Shown piece after piece: positions 1 through 4,838 of a stretch of 6,226 nucleotides of DNA. The DNA comes from an uncultured Oscillospiraceae bacterium. Its GTDB lineage: Bacteria; Bacillota; Clostridia; Oscillospirales; Oscillospiraceae. The position numbers were made by a program, and so were the translations under genes. Position 1 is the first letter of the stretch; every line of letters begins with the position of its first letter. A model generated the notes under the pieces. The model made no database searches and was not told the origin of the DNA. It was given only the letters and a program-made list of their open reading frames with translations. The stretch covers positions 1 to 6,226 of the forward strand of contig CAKUNY010000122.1 of assembly GCA_934668605.1 (NCBI GenBank), read 5' to 3'.

Positions 1-7
1 GAGCAGT

Positions 8-13
8 AAGGAG
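8..13 (+). promoter_or_regulatory. Ribosome binding site of serS
   Basis: AAGGAG lies 9 bases upstream of the ATG at 23, a textbook Shine-Dalgarno spacing, and fixes the serS start. Only 22 bases precede the gene in this window. Any promoter or T-box leader, which is common ahead of clostridial synthetase genes, would lie outside and cannot be judged. Confidence 0.9.
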
Positions 14-22
14 AGAGAAAGC

Positions 23-1348
23 ATGATTGACATTCGATTTTTACGGGAAAATCCCGAGGCAGTCAAGGAGAACATCCGCAAGAAATTTCAGGATGCGAAG
101 CTTCCGCTGGTAGACGAGGTCGTTGACCTCGACCAGAAGCGCCGCGCCGCAATTGCGGAGGTCGAAAGCCTCAAGGCCGCGCGCAACAAGCTGTCCAAGG
201 CCAATGGGCCGCTTTACGGCCAGCTCAAAAAGTGCGAGGATGAAGCCAAACGCGCAGAGCTTCAGGCGCAGATCGACAAGAATAACGCCGCCGTCAAAGC
301 GGACGACGACCGAAGAGCGGAGCTCGACCAGGCGATCTCCCAAATGGACGCGCGCATCCGCGAGATCATGTATGTGATCCCGAATATCATTGACCCGTCC
401 GTTCCCATCGGCCCGGACGACAGCTGCAATGTGGAAGTCGAGCGCTTCGGAGAGCCCGTCGTGCCCGATTTTGAGGTGCCGCACCATGTGGACATCATGG
501 CCTCGTTCAATGGCATTGATAAGGAATCCGCCGGCCGCGTCGCGGGCATGGGCTTTTACTATCTGCTGGGCGATATCGCGCGGCTGCACGAGGCCGTGCT
601 TGCCTACGCGCGCGATTTCATGATCGACGAAAAGGGCTTTACGTACGTCATCCCGCCGTTTATGATGCACGGAGACGTCGTCAAGGGCGTCATGTCCTTC
701 CCCGAGATGGAAGCGATGATGTACAAGATCGAGGGCGAAGACCTTTACCTCATCGGCACGTCTGAGCACACGATGATCGGCCGCTTTATCGATCAGGTTC
801 TCCCCGAGGGCCAGCTTCCCCTGACGCTCACGTCGTATTCCCCTTGCTTCCGCAAGGAGGTCGGCAGCCACGGCCTGGAGGAGCGCGGCGTGTACCGCAT
901 CCACCAGTTCGAAAAGCAGGAGATGATCGTCGTCTGCAAGCCCGAGGAATCGATGGACTGGTACAACAAGCTGTGGAAAAACTCTGTCGAGCTGTTCCGC
1001 AACCTGGAAATTCCGGTTCGGCAGCTCGAGTGCTGCTCGGGTGATCTGGCTGACCTCAAGGTCAAGTCCTGTGACATCGAAGCATGGAGCCCCCGCCAGC
1101 AGAAGTATTTCGAGGTCTGCTCGTGCTCGAACCTGGGCGACGCGCAGTCGAGACGCCTCGGTATCCGCGTCAAGGGCGAAGACGGCAAGACGTATCTGCC
1201 GCATACCCTCAACAATACCTGCGTCGCGCCCCCCAGAATGCTCATCGCGTTCCTGGAAAATCACCTGCAAAAAGACGGCACCGTCACCATCCCCAAGGTC
1301 TTGCAGCCGTATATGGGCGGCAAGGAAGTTTTGGTGCCCAAGAAGTAA
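23..1348 (+). CDS. serS: Serine--tRNA ligase (seryl-tRNA synthetase), complete
   Basis: Cytoplasmic class II aminoacyl-tRNA synthetase that activates serine with ATP and charges tRNA-Ser (and tRNA-Sec where present). The 441-residue length is close to the usual size of about 420-430. Residues 1 to about 115 form the charged helical N-terminal arm, a long antiparallel coiled coil that grips the long variable arm of tRNA-Ser. The catalytic domain follows: a motif 1 region around 173-200, the TxE loop as GTSEHT (245-250), and motif 2 from CFRKE (275-279) to RIHQFEKQE (292-300). Motif 3 (about 396-405) is unusual: it reads LNNTCVAPPR where the common bacterial form is close to LNGSGLAVGR. The class-defining arginine (R405) and the following LIAFLEN helix are kept, and the C-terminal IPKVLQPYMGG matches the family. 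This looks like a divergent but functional SerRS lineage. It is followed by an inverted-repeat element, with no classical terminator seen directly after the stop. Confidence 0.97.
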   Translation: MIDIRFLRENPEAVKENIRKKFQDAKLPLVDEVVDLDQKRRAAIAEVESLKAARNKLSKANGPLYGQLKKCEDEAKRAELQAQIDKNNAAVKADDDRRAELDQAISQMDARIREIMYVIPNIIDPSVPIGPDDSCNVEVERFGEPVVPDFEVPHHVDIMASFNGIDKESAGRVAGMGFYYLLGDIARLHEAVLAYARDFMIDEKGFTYVIPPFMMHGDVVKGVMSFPEMEAMMYKIEGEDLYLIGTSEHTMIGRFIDQVLPEGQLPLTLTSYSPCFRKEVGSHGLEERGVYRIHQFEKQEMIVVCKPEESMDWYNKLWKNSVELFRNLEIPVRQLECCSGDLADLKVKSCDIEAWSPRQQKYFEVCSCSNLGDAQSRRLGIRVKGEDGKTYLPHTLNNTCVAPPRMLIAFLENHLQKDGTVTIPKVLQPYMGGKEVLVPKK

Positions 1349-1375
1349 AAGAACACACCGCGCCGAAAGAAATGC

Positions 1376-1401
1376 GTAGGGGGCGATGCCCACATCGCCC
1401 C
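1376..1401 (+). repeat. Left REP-like arm
   Basis: GTAG tetranucleotide at 1376-1379 followed by a hairpin: stem 1380-1388 pairs with 1393-1401, loop CCCA at 1389-1392. It differs from the right arm only at one loop base (C at 1391). No T-tract follows, so it is not a classical intrinsic terminator for serS, though it could stabilise the 3' end of the transcript. Confidence 0.75.
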
Positions 1402-1456
1402 AGCAAAATGCATTTCCGAAACGTGGAAATCTCCGGCGAAGTCGATCGTACCCAAC

Positions 1457-1482
1457 GGGGCGATGTAGGCATCGCCCCCTAC
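1457..1482 (-). repeat. Right REP-like arm, inverted copy
   Basis: Inverted copy of the left arm. The stem 1457-1465 pairs with 1470-1478 around the loop TAGG (1466-1469), and the arm ends in CTAC (1479-1482), the complement of the GTAG tag. It lies 69 bases before mscL. Transcribed together, the two arms could form either two small hairpins or one long 26-bp stem. Confidence 0.75.
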
Positions 1483-1537
1483 AACCTTCCCGGGGAGAAT
1501 ACAGAAATTCGGTAAAGGCGTTTTGGAAAAGAAGAAG

Positions 1538-1544
1538 AGAGGAG
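1538..1544 (+). promoter_or_regulatory. Ribosome binding site of mscL
   Basis: AGAGGAG lies 7 bases upstream of the ATG at 1552 and supports that start. I could not find a convincing sigma-A promoter between the inverted-repeat element and this site, so mscL may be read from serS or from a weak promoter. Confidence 0.85.
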
Positions 1545-1551
1545 TCTGACC

Positions 1552-1989
1552 ATGAAAAAATTCTTTGCAGAATTCAAGGAATTTATCTCGCGCGGCAACG
1601 TCATGGACATGGCCATCGGCGTGATCATCGCGACAGCCTTCGGCAAGATCACAACGAGCCTTGTAAACGACGTATTTATGCCGCTCATCGGCTACATCAT
1701 CGGAGGCGTCGATCTCTCGACGCTCAACATTACCCTGTCTCCCGCCGTTCTCGATGAAGCGGGCGAGGTCGTGAAGGAGGCCGTCGTTATCGGCATCGGC
1801 ATGTTCCTTACGACCGTCATCGACTTCATCCTCGTGGCCTTCGTGGTCTTCCTTGTCGTCAAGGCCTTCAACGCGGCCAAGCAACGTCTGGAAAAGCCCG
1901 CCGAGCCGGAGGAACCCGAAGAACCGGAGCCCACAAAGGAAGAGATTTTGCTCACAGAGATCCGCGACCTTCTCAAAAAGCAGAACTGA
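1552..1989 (+). CDS. mscL: Large-conductance mechanosensitive channel MscL
   Basis: Homopentameric inner-membrane channel that opens a wide non-selective pore when membrane tension rises, releasing solutes on hypo-osmotic shock. The 145-residue length fits the family (about 120-150). Residues 1-13 form the amphipathic N-terminal helix, and RGNVMDMAIGV (14-24) starts the pore-lining first membrane segment (to about 50). An extracellular loop spans about 52-76, the second membrane segment about 78-104, and a proline/glutamate-rich linker (117-127) leads into the C-terminal bundle TKEEILLTEIRDLLKKQN (128-145), which closely matches the E. coli bundle. In the pore helix, the residues after GVII are AT (27-28), where E. 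coli MscL has GA at 26-27, a mild change at the constriction-facing helix. The gene sits between serS and a regulator-like gene and is probably its own unit, ended by the hairpin at 2051-2112. Confidence 0.97.
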   Translation: MKKFFAEFKEFISRGNVMDMAIGVIIATAFGKITTSLVNDVFMPLIGYIIGGVDLSTLNITLSPAVLDEAGEVVKEAVVIGIGMFLTTVIDFILVAFVVFLVVKAFNAAKQRLEKPAEPEEPEEPEPTKEEILLTEIRDLLKKQN

Positions 1990-2050
1990 TCTGCCGTATT
2001 TTTCTGCCACAATCAAGAAATTCGACAAATTAGTAAAATTTTAGGATGTA

Positions 2051-2119
2051 AATGTCGAAAAATGTCCACAAAATCCTGTCTGAAAGACCGGTTTCGGACG
2101 TTTTTCGACATTCTTTTTT
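2051..2119 (+). terminator. Long nested intrinsic terminator after mscL
   Basis: A 17-base arm at 2051-2067 pairs with 2096-2112 (16 Watson-Crick pairs and one T-G wobble). Inside it, CCTGTCT (2075-2081) pairs with AGACCGG (2085-2091) around a GAA loop, with one mismatch. A T-run (2114-2119) follows, so it should stop transcription on the plus strand. The outer stem is AT-rich and unusually long for a terminator. An alternative 8-bp stem, 2078-2085 with 2092-2099, competes with the inner helix and part of the outer one. Confidence 0.8.
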
Positions 2120-2120
2120 C

Positions 2121-2149
2121 TTGCTTTTTTCGGCAAAATCCGATATGAT
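2121..2149 (+). promoter_or_regulatory. Sigma-A-type promoter of the kinase-like gene
   Basis: TTGCTT (2121-2126, -35) and TATGAT (2144-2149, -10) are separated by exactly 17 bases. Transcription would begin near 2156, giving a leader of about 70 bases before the start codon at 2225. The -35 box lies one base past the T-run of the preceding terminator, so mscL and the downstream gene are insulated from each other in a very compact junction. Confidence 0.65.
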
Positions 2150-2208
2150 GTGCATACAGAAATTACCGGATTCGTCACAGAGCTGGACGCAGATGCTATT
2201 AGAACTAC

Positions 2209-2216
2209 AAGGGAGG
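2209..2216 (+). promoter_or_regulatory. Ribosome binding site deciding the start at 2225
   Basis: AAGGGAGG ends 8 bases before the ATG at 2225. The in-frame upstream ATG at 2150 directly abuts the predicted -10 box, would lie upstream of the predicted transcript start, and has no Shine-Dalgarno sequence. The start at 2225 is therefore preferred. Confidence 0.85.
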
Positions 2217-2224
2217 GGTTTTGG

Positions 2225-3292
2225 ATGCAAGACGCACCGGACTTCAAGATGGAGCTGTTTAATTCGTTTTCCCAGCCGGTTCTGTTTCTACAGGACGGAA
2301 AGGTCGCCTACGCAAACCACGCCGCAGCCGCCTGCGGCATTGACGCGTCGCAGGAGCAGGCAAAGGTCGTAGAGCAGGCAGACGACGGCGTGCAGCTGCG
2401 TCTGGGCAATATTCTCGCACCCGCGCAGAGCTACGAGTATCTGGGCGGCACACTCTACATCGCCGATGAAAACTGGGCGGGCGCGCACATCTCGCCGGAT
2501 ACGCTTTTAAACGTCGCACAGGCCATGCGCACGCCGCTGACGGATGTGTTTTCCGTGTCCGATTCGCTGTTTTCCGCGCTCGAGGAAATGGAAGACCCCA
2601 ACATCAGCCGTTCTATGGCGCGGCTCAACAAGAGCTTTTATCAGCTGCTGCGGCTCATGTGCGACCTGACGGAAATGCCCGCCGCGATGGACGGGCAGAT
2701 CCCCGTGCGGCTGGAAAAGATGGAGCTGCGCGCATTTTTACAGGAGCTTTTCGTCATGGCAGAGTCCCTCTGCCAGACCTGCGGGCACACGCTTTTGTTA
2801 AAGCTCCCCGATAAGACCGTGCATGTCTGGGCAGACCGGAGCAGGCTTACGCGCGCGATCTACAATCTGTTGGCAAACGCTGTGCGTCACGCGAAGGAGC
2901 CCTCGGAAATCATGCTTTCTCTTCATCGCGCGAGCACCGTTGCCATTCTGGAGATCCACGACCCGGCAGCGCCCGGCGACCGGATCTGCGGTACGCTTCA
3001 GCTCACCGAAGAGCAGCGGCTCATGCAGGCCATCGACGCAGACGCAGGCTTCGGCTTTGCGATCGCCCGGGCGGTCGCAAGAGCGCATGGAGGAACGCTC
3101 ATTGTCGGCGAGGCGGAAGACGGCGGCACAACGGCGGCCTTCTCGATCACGCTGCGCGCGCCCGATAAAAAGACGCAGGAGCTCCACGCGTCCAAGGCCA
3201 GATTTGATTATACCGGCGGCATCAGCCAGGAGCTGATCGAAATGTCCGACGTTCTGCCGGCGGAGGTCTTCGACTCCATCAACGTCAATTGA
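2225..3292 (+). CDS. PAS/HATPase sensor-kinase-like protein lacking the phosphoacceptor histidine
   Basis: 355 residues from the chosen start, with no signal peptide or membrane segment, so probably cytoplasmic. Residues about 10-81 look like a small PAS-type sensor module (FSQPVLFLQDGKVAYANHAA near the start). Residues about 90-150 align with a dimerisation/H-box helix, but the block reads VAQAMRTPL where histidine kinases have roughly FSHELRTPL, so Gln99 (codon 2519-2521) replaces the phosphorylated His. The HATPase_c domain (about 185-310) keeps the N box (YNLLANAVRHA, N214 and N218), a degraded G1 box (D246-PAAPG instead of DxGxG), and a clear G2 box (GFGFAIARAVARAHGG, 275-290). A tail of about 40 residues ends the protein. 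No response regulator lies beside it. Inference: a degenerate kinase acting by ATP binding or protein contact, or a phosphatase-type or scaffold partner; no substrate is suggested by the sequence. It has its own promoter and a strong terminator. Confidence 0.8.
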   Translation: MQDAPDFKMELFNSFSQPVLFLQDGKVAYANHAAAACGIDASQEQAKVVEQADDGVQLRLGNILAPAQSYEYLGGTLYIADENWAGAHISPDTLLNVAQAMRTPLTDVFSVSDSLFSALEEMEDPNISRSMARLNKSFYQLLRLMCDLTEMPAAMDGQIPVRLEKMELRAFLQELFVMAESLCQTCGHTLLLKLPDKTVHVWADRSRLTRAIYNLLANAVRHAKEPSEIMLSLHRASTVAILEIHDPAAPGDRICGTLQLTEEQRLMQAIDADAGFGFAIARAVARAHGGTLIVGEAEDGGTTAAFSITLRAPDKKTQELHASKARFDYTGGISQELIEMSDVLPAEVFDSINVN

Positions 3293-3304
3293 ATGCGATA
3301 GAAC

Positions 3305-3350
3305 ATGCAGCCTTGCGGGGGCAATGCTCCCACGAGGCTGCATATTTTTT
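3305..3350 (+). terminator. Strong intrinsic terminator between convergent genes
   Basis: ATGCAGCCT (3305-3313) pairs perfectly with AGGCTGCAT (3335-3343). The stem continues inward as TGCGGGGGC with GCTCCCACG, allowing wobbles and one mismatch, around a 3-base loop. TATTTTTT follows at 3343-3350. It ends the kinase-like gene. The opposite side has no good T-run in the minus-strand sense, so it is a weaker terminator for the MATE gene, whose stop is at 3358-3360. Confidence 0.9.
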
Positions 3351-3357
3351 CTGTTTA

Positions 3358-4731
3358 TCAGGCGTTATCCCGCAGATGCCTGCGGAAGAACATGATCTGG
3401 AAGGGGATGCAGATGAAAAACGTCAGAAGGTCGGACGCGGGCTGGGTCATCTGGACGCCCTGAAGTCCCAGAAAATGCGGCAGGATGAAAATCAGCGGCA
3501 GATAGCAGATGCCCTGACGAAGGGACGCCAGCACCGTCGCCGGGAGCTTGAAGCCGAGGCACTGATAGAGCTGGTTGACAAACGTCGAGTACGCCATGAA
3601 CGGCATGACCGCGCAGGCATATAAAAGCGCAGCGCACCCGATGGTGATGACCTGCTCGTCATTTCGGAACCAGCCGATGATATTCCCGGCAAATGCGGCA
3701 ATGATCCCCGCGGCCAGAATGCAGATCACGGTTCCGAGCTTCGTTGCGAAGAGGAAGGCCTCGCGGGTGCGCTTCCGGTCGCCCGCGCCGTAATTGTAGC
3801 CCGCGACGGGCTGGAAGCCCTGCCCGATGCCGATCATAATGTTGCGGACGAGAAGGTAAATTTTATTGGAGATCGTGAGCGCCGCGACGGCAGCGTCCCC
3901 GTAAATTGCGCCCTGAATGTTCATAAGCGCCGAGGCAAGGCTCGCCATGCCCTGCCGGGCAATGGTCGGGAAGCCCACGGCGATGATCTGCACATAGTCG
4001 CGCGGATGGCGGCTGACATATTTCGGCCGCAGATGCACAATGCTTCTGCCGCGCAAAAACGCAACGCTGAGGATCACAAGGCTCACGCACTGGCTCGCAA
4101 CCGTCGCAATGGCCGCGCCCGCCGTTCCCAGATCGAAGCTAAAAATGAGCAGCGGATCGAGCGCGATGTTGATGAGCCCACCCGAGCACAGGCCGATCAT
4201 GGAAAAGAGCGCCGCGCCCTCGGCTCTTAAAATGCAGTTGAGAATGAACGAGCAGCACATGATGGGAGCGCCCATGAGGATGATCCGTCCATACGCGCAC
4301 GCATGCGGAAGCATCGTCTCGGTCGCGCCGAGCGCGCGCATGAGGGGCTCTAAGAAAAGAAGCCCAAAGACGAGCATCAGAAGGCCGCCCACGAACTCGG
4401 CCAAAAAGCCGCTTGACGCGTAGCCGTTCGCGTCCTTGTCCTTCTTTTCGCCCAAACGCAGGCTGATCAGGCTACTCGCGCCCATCGCCACACCGAAGCC
4501 GTAGGCCTGGATGATGGACGAGAGCGAAAACACCACGCCGACGGCAGCCGACGCGCTGGTCGAGATCTGCGAGACGAAGTAGGTGTCGGCGGTATTGTAG
4601 ATGATGGAGATGAGCTGACTTGCGACCGTCGGCGCGGCAAGGGATAAAACCAGCTTTGGAATTGGCGTTTGCAGCATTTTGCGGTGCTGTTCCTCGCTGG
4701 TGAGCGTTCGTGCGATGTGATGCTCGTGCAA
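3358..4731 (-). CDS. MATE-family multidrug/Na+ (or H+) antiporter
   Basis: Inner-membrane antiporter of the MATE (MatE) family, which uses a Na+ or H+ gradient to export cationic drugs or metabolites; the substrate cannot be told from sequence. With the TTG start at 4731 it has 457 residues, the normal family length, and about 12 hydrophobic segments in two six-helix halves. Visible signatures are IPKLVLSLAAPTVASQ leading into the first helix with NTADTYFVSQ (46-55), LRAEG (168-172), NIALDPLLIF (188-197), and the second-half motif GIGQGFQPVAGYNYGAGD (301-318). A longer reading to 4797 adds 22 residues without family character and begins inside the T-tract of the preceding terminator, so it was rejected. 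The gene follows ribF on the same strand after 107 bases containing a small terminator hairpin. No clear promoter of its own was found. It converges with the kinase-like gene. Confidence 0.93.
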   Translation of the reverse strand: MHEHHIARTLTSEEQHRKMLQTPIPKLVLSLAAPTVASQLISIIYNTADTYFVSQISTSASAAVGVVFSLSSIIQAYGFGVAMGASSLISLRLGEKKDKDANGYASSGFLAEFVGGLLMLVFGLLFLEPLMRALGATETMLPHACAYGRIILMGAPIMCCSFILNCILRAEGAALFSMIGLCSGGLINIALDPLLIFSFDLGTAGAAIATVASQCVSLVILSVAFLRGRSIVHLRPKYVSRHPRDYVQIIAVGFPTIARQGMASLASALMNIQGAIYGDAAVAALTISNKIYLLVRNIMIGIGQGFQPVAGYNYGAGDRKRTREAFLFATKLGTVICILAAGIIAAFAGNIIGWFRNDEQVITIGCAALLYACAVMPFMAYSTFVNQLYQCLGFKLPATVLASLRQGICYLPLIFILPHFLGLQGVQMTQPASDLLTFFICIPFQIMFFRRHLRDNA

Positions 4732-4740
4732 GAGATCAAG

Positions 4741-4749
4741 CCTCCTTTT
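4741..4749 (-). promoter_or_regulatory. Ribosome binding site deciding the TTG start of the MATE gene
   Basis: Read on the minus strand, AAAAGGAGG ends 9 bases before TTG (4731-4729). This near-perfect Shine-Dalgarno sequence, with the family-like sequence starting right after it, decides the start; no in-frame ATG is nearby upstream. Confidence 0.85.
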
Positions 4750-4795
4750 CAAAATCCATATGCCCGCAGCCAAAATCCGACAGGCACGGGCGCAC

Positions 4796-4820
4796 AAAAG
4801 CCGGAAACGGAAGGTTTCCG
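4796..4820 (-). terminator. Probable intrinsic terminator downstream of ribF
   Basis: CGGAAAC (4802-4808) and GTTTCCG (4814-4820) form a 7-bp stem with a 5-base loop. On the minus strand it is followed by GCTTTTG, a short T-run (4799-4796). It lies 18 bases past the ribF stop and before the MATE gene. The T-tract is short, so partial read-through into the transporter is plausible. Confidence 0.55.
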
Positions 4821-4838
4821 TTCCCGGTCGGTGGGCTG

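Larger units (their letters stand above)
1376..1482. mobile_element. REPIN/BIME-like non-coding inverted-repeat element, 107 bp
   Basis: Two 26-base arms (1376-1401 and 1457-1482) are inverted copies matching at 25 of 26 positions. The element begins GTAG and ends CTAC. Each arm is itself a hairpin: a perfect 9-bp stem GGGGCGATG/CATCGCCCC with a 4-base loop (CCCA on the left, TAGG on the right). A short central inverted repeat, ATTTCC/GGAAAT (1412-1417 and 1425-1430), lies between them. Known: REP sequences are short palindromes preceded by GTAG or a similar tetranucleotide, and inverted pairs (REPINs/BIMEs) are mobilised in trans by RAYT (REP-associated tyrosine) transposases. Inference: this is such a pair in the serS-mscL gap. 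A generic MITE with 26-bp terminal inverted repeats is the alternative. I see no obvious target-site duplication, and RAYT elements do not make one. Copy number cannot be judged here. Confidence 0.7.

Noticed and set aside
41..1393. A 450-codon open frame on the minus strand across serS
   Set aside because: It mirrors serS almost exactly, its translation has no recognisable domain, and long antisense frames are expected from GC-rich third positions. serS is an unmistakable gene on the other strand.
1376..1401. Left inverted-repeat arm as the terminator of serS
   Set aside because: The hairpin is strong but is followed by AGCAAAATG rather than a T-run, so it does not fit an intrinsic terminator.
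1261..2028. A 255-codon minus-strand frame across the serS end, the inverted-repeat element and mscL
   Set aside because: It runs through the REPIN-like element and antisense to mscL, has no family features, and is explained as a shadow.
2022..2047. A second promoter upstream of the long hairpin (TCGACA and TAGGAT)
   Set aside because: The spacer is only 14 bases, and the 17-base alternative gives a poor -10. Its transcript would run straight into the terminator.
2062..2070. DnaA-box-like ATGTCCACA
   Set aside because: It matches about 7 of 9 positions, occurs alone, and lies in a terminator stem. There are no origin genes nearby.
2150..2224. N-terminal extension of the kinase-like protein from the ATG at 2150
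   Set aside because: That ATG directly abuts the predicted -10 box and would precede the transcript start, and it has no Shine-Dalgarno. AAGGGAGG before 2225 gives a better start.
3314..3334. Core of the terminator at 3305-3343 as a decayed copy of the REP-like arm
   Set aside because: GGGGGCAATGC resembles GGGGGCGATGC in the arm, but it lacks the GTAG tag and the arm's stem partner, and the whole hairpin is fully explained as a terminator. The likeness may be chance.
4732..4795. Dedicated promoter for the MATE gene
   Set aside because: The only TATGGA-like -10 candidate lies so close to the ribosome binding site that the transcript would start within it, and its -35 matches poorly.
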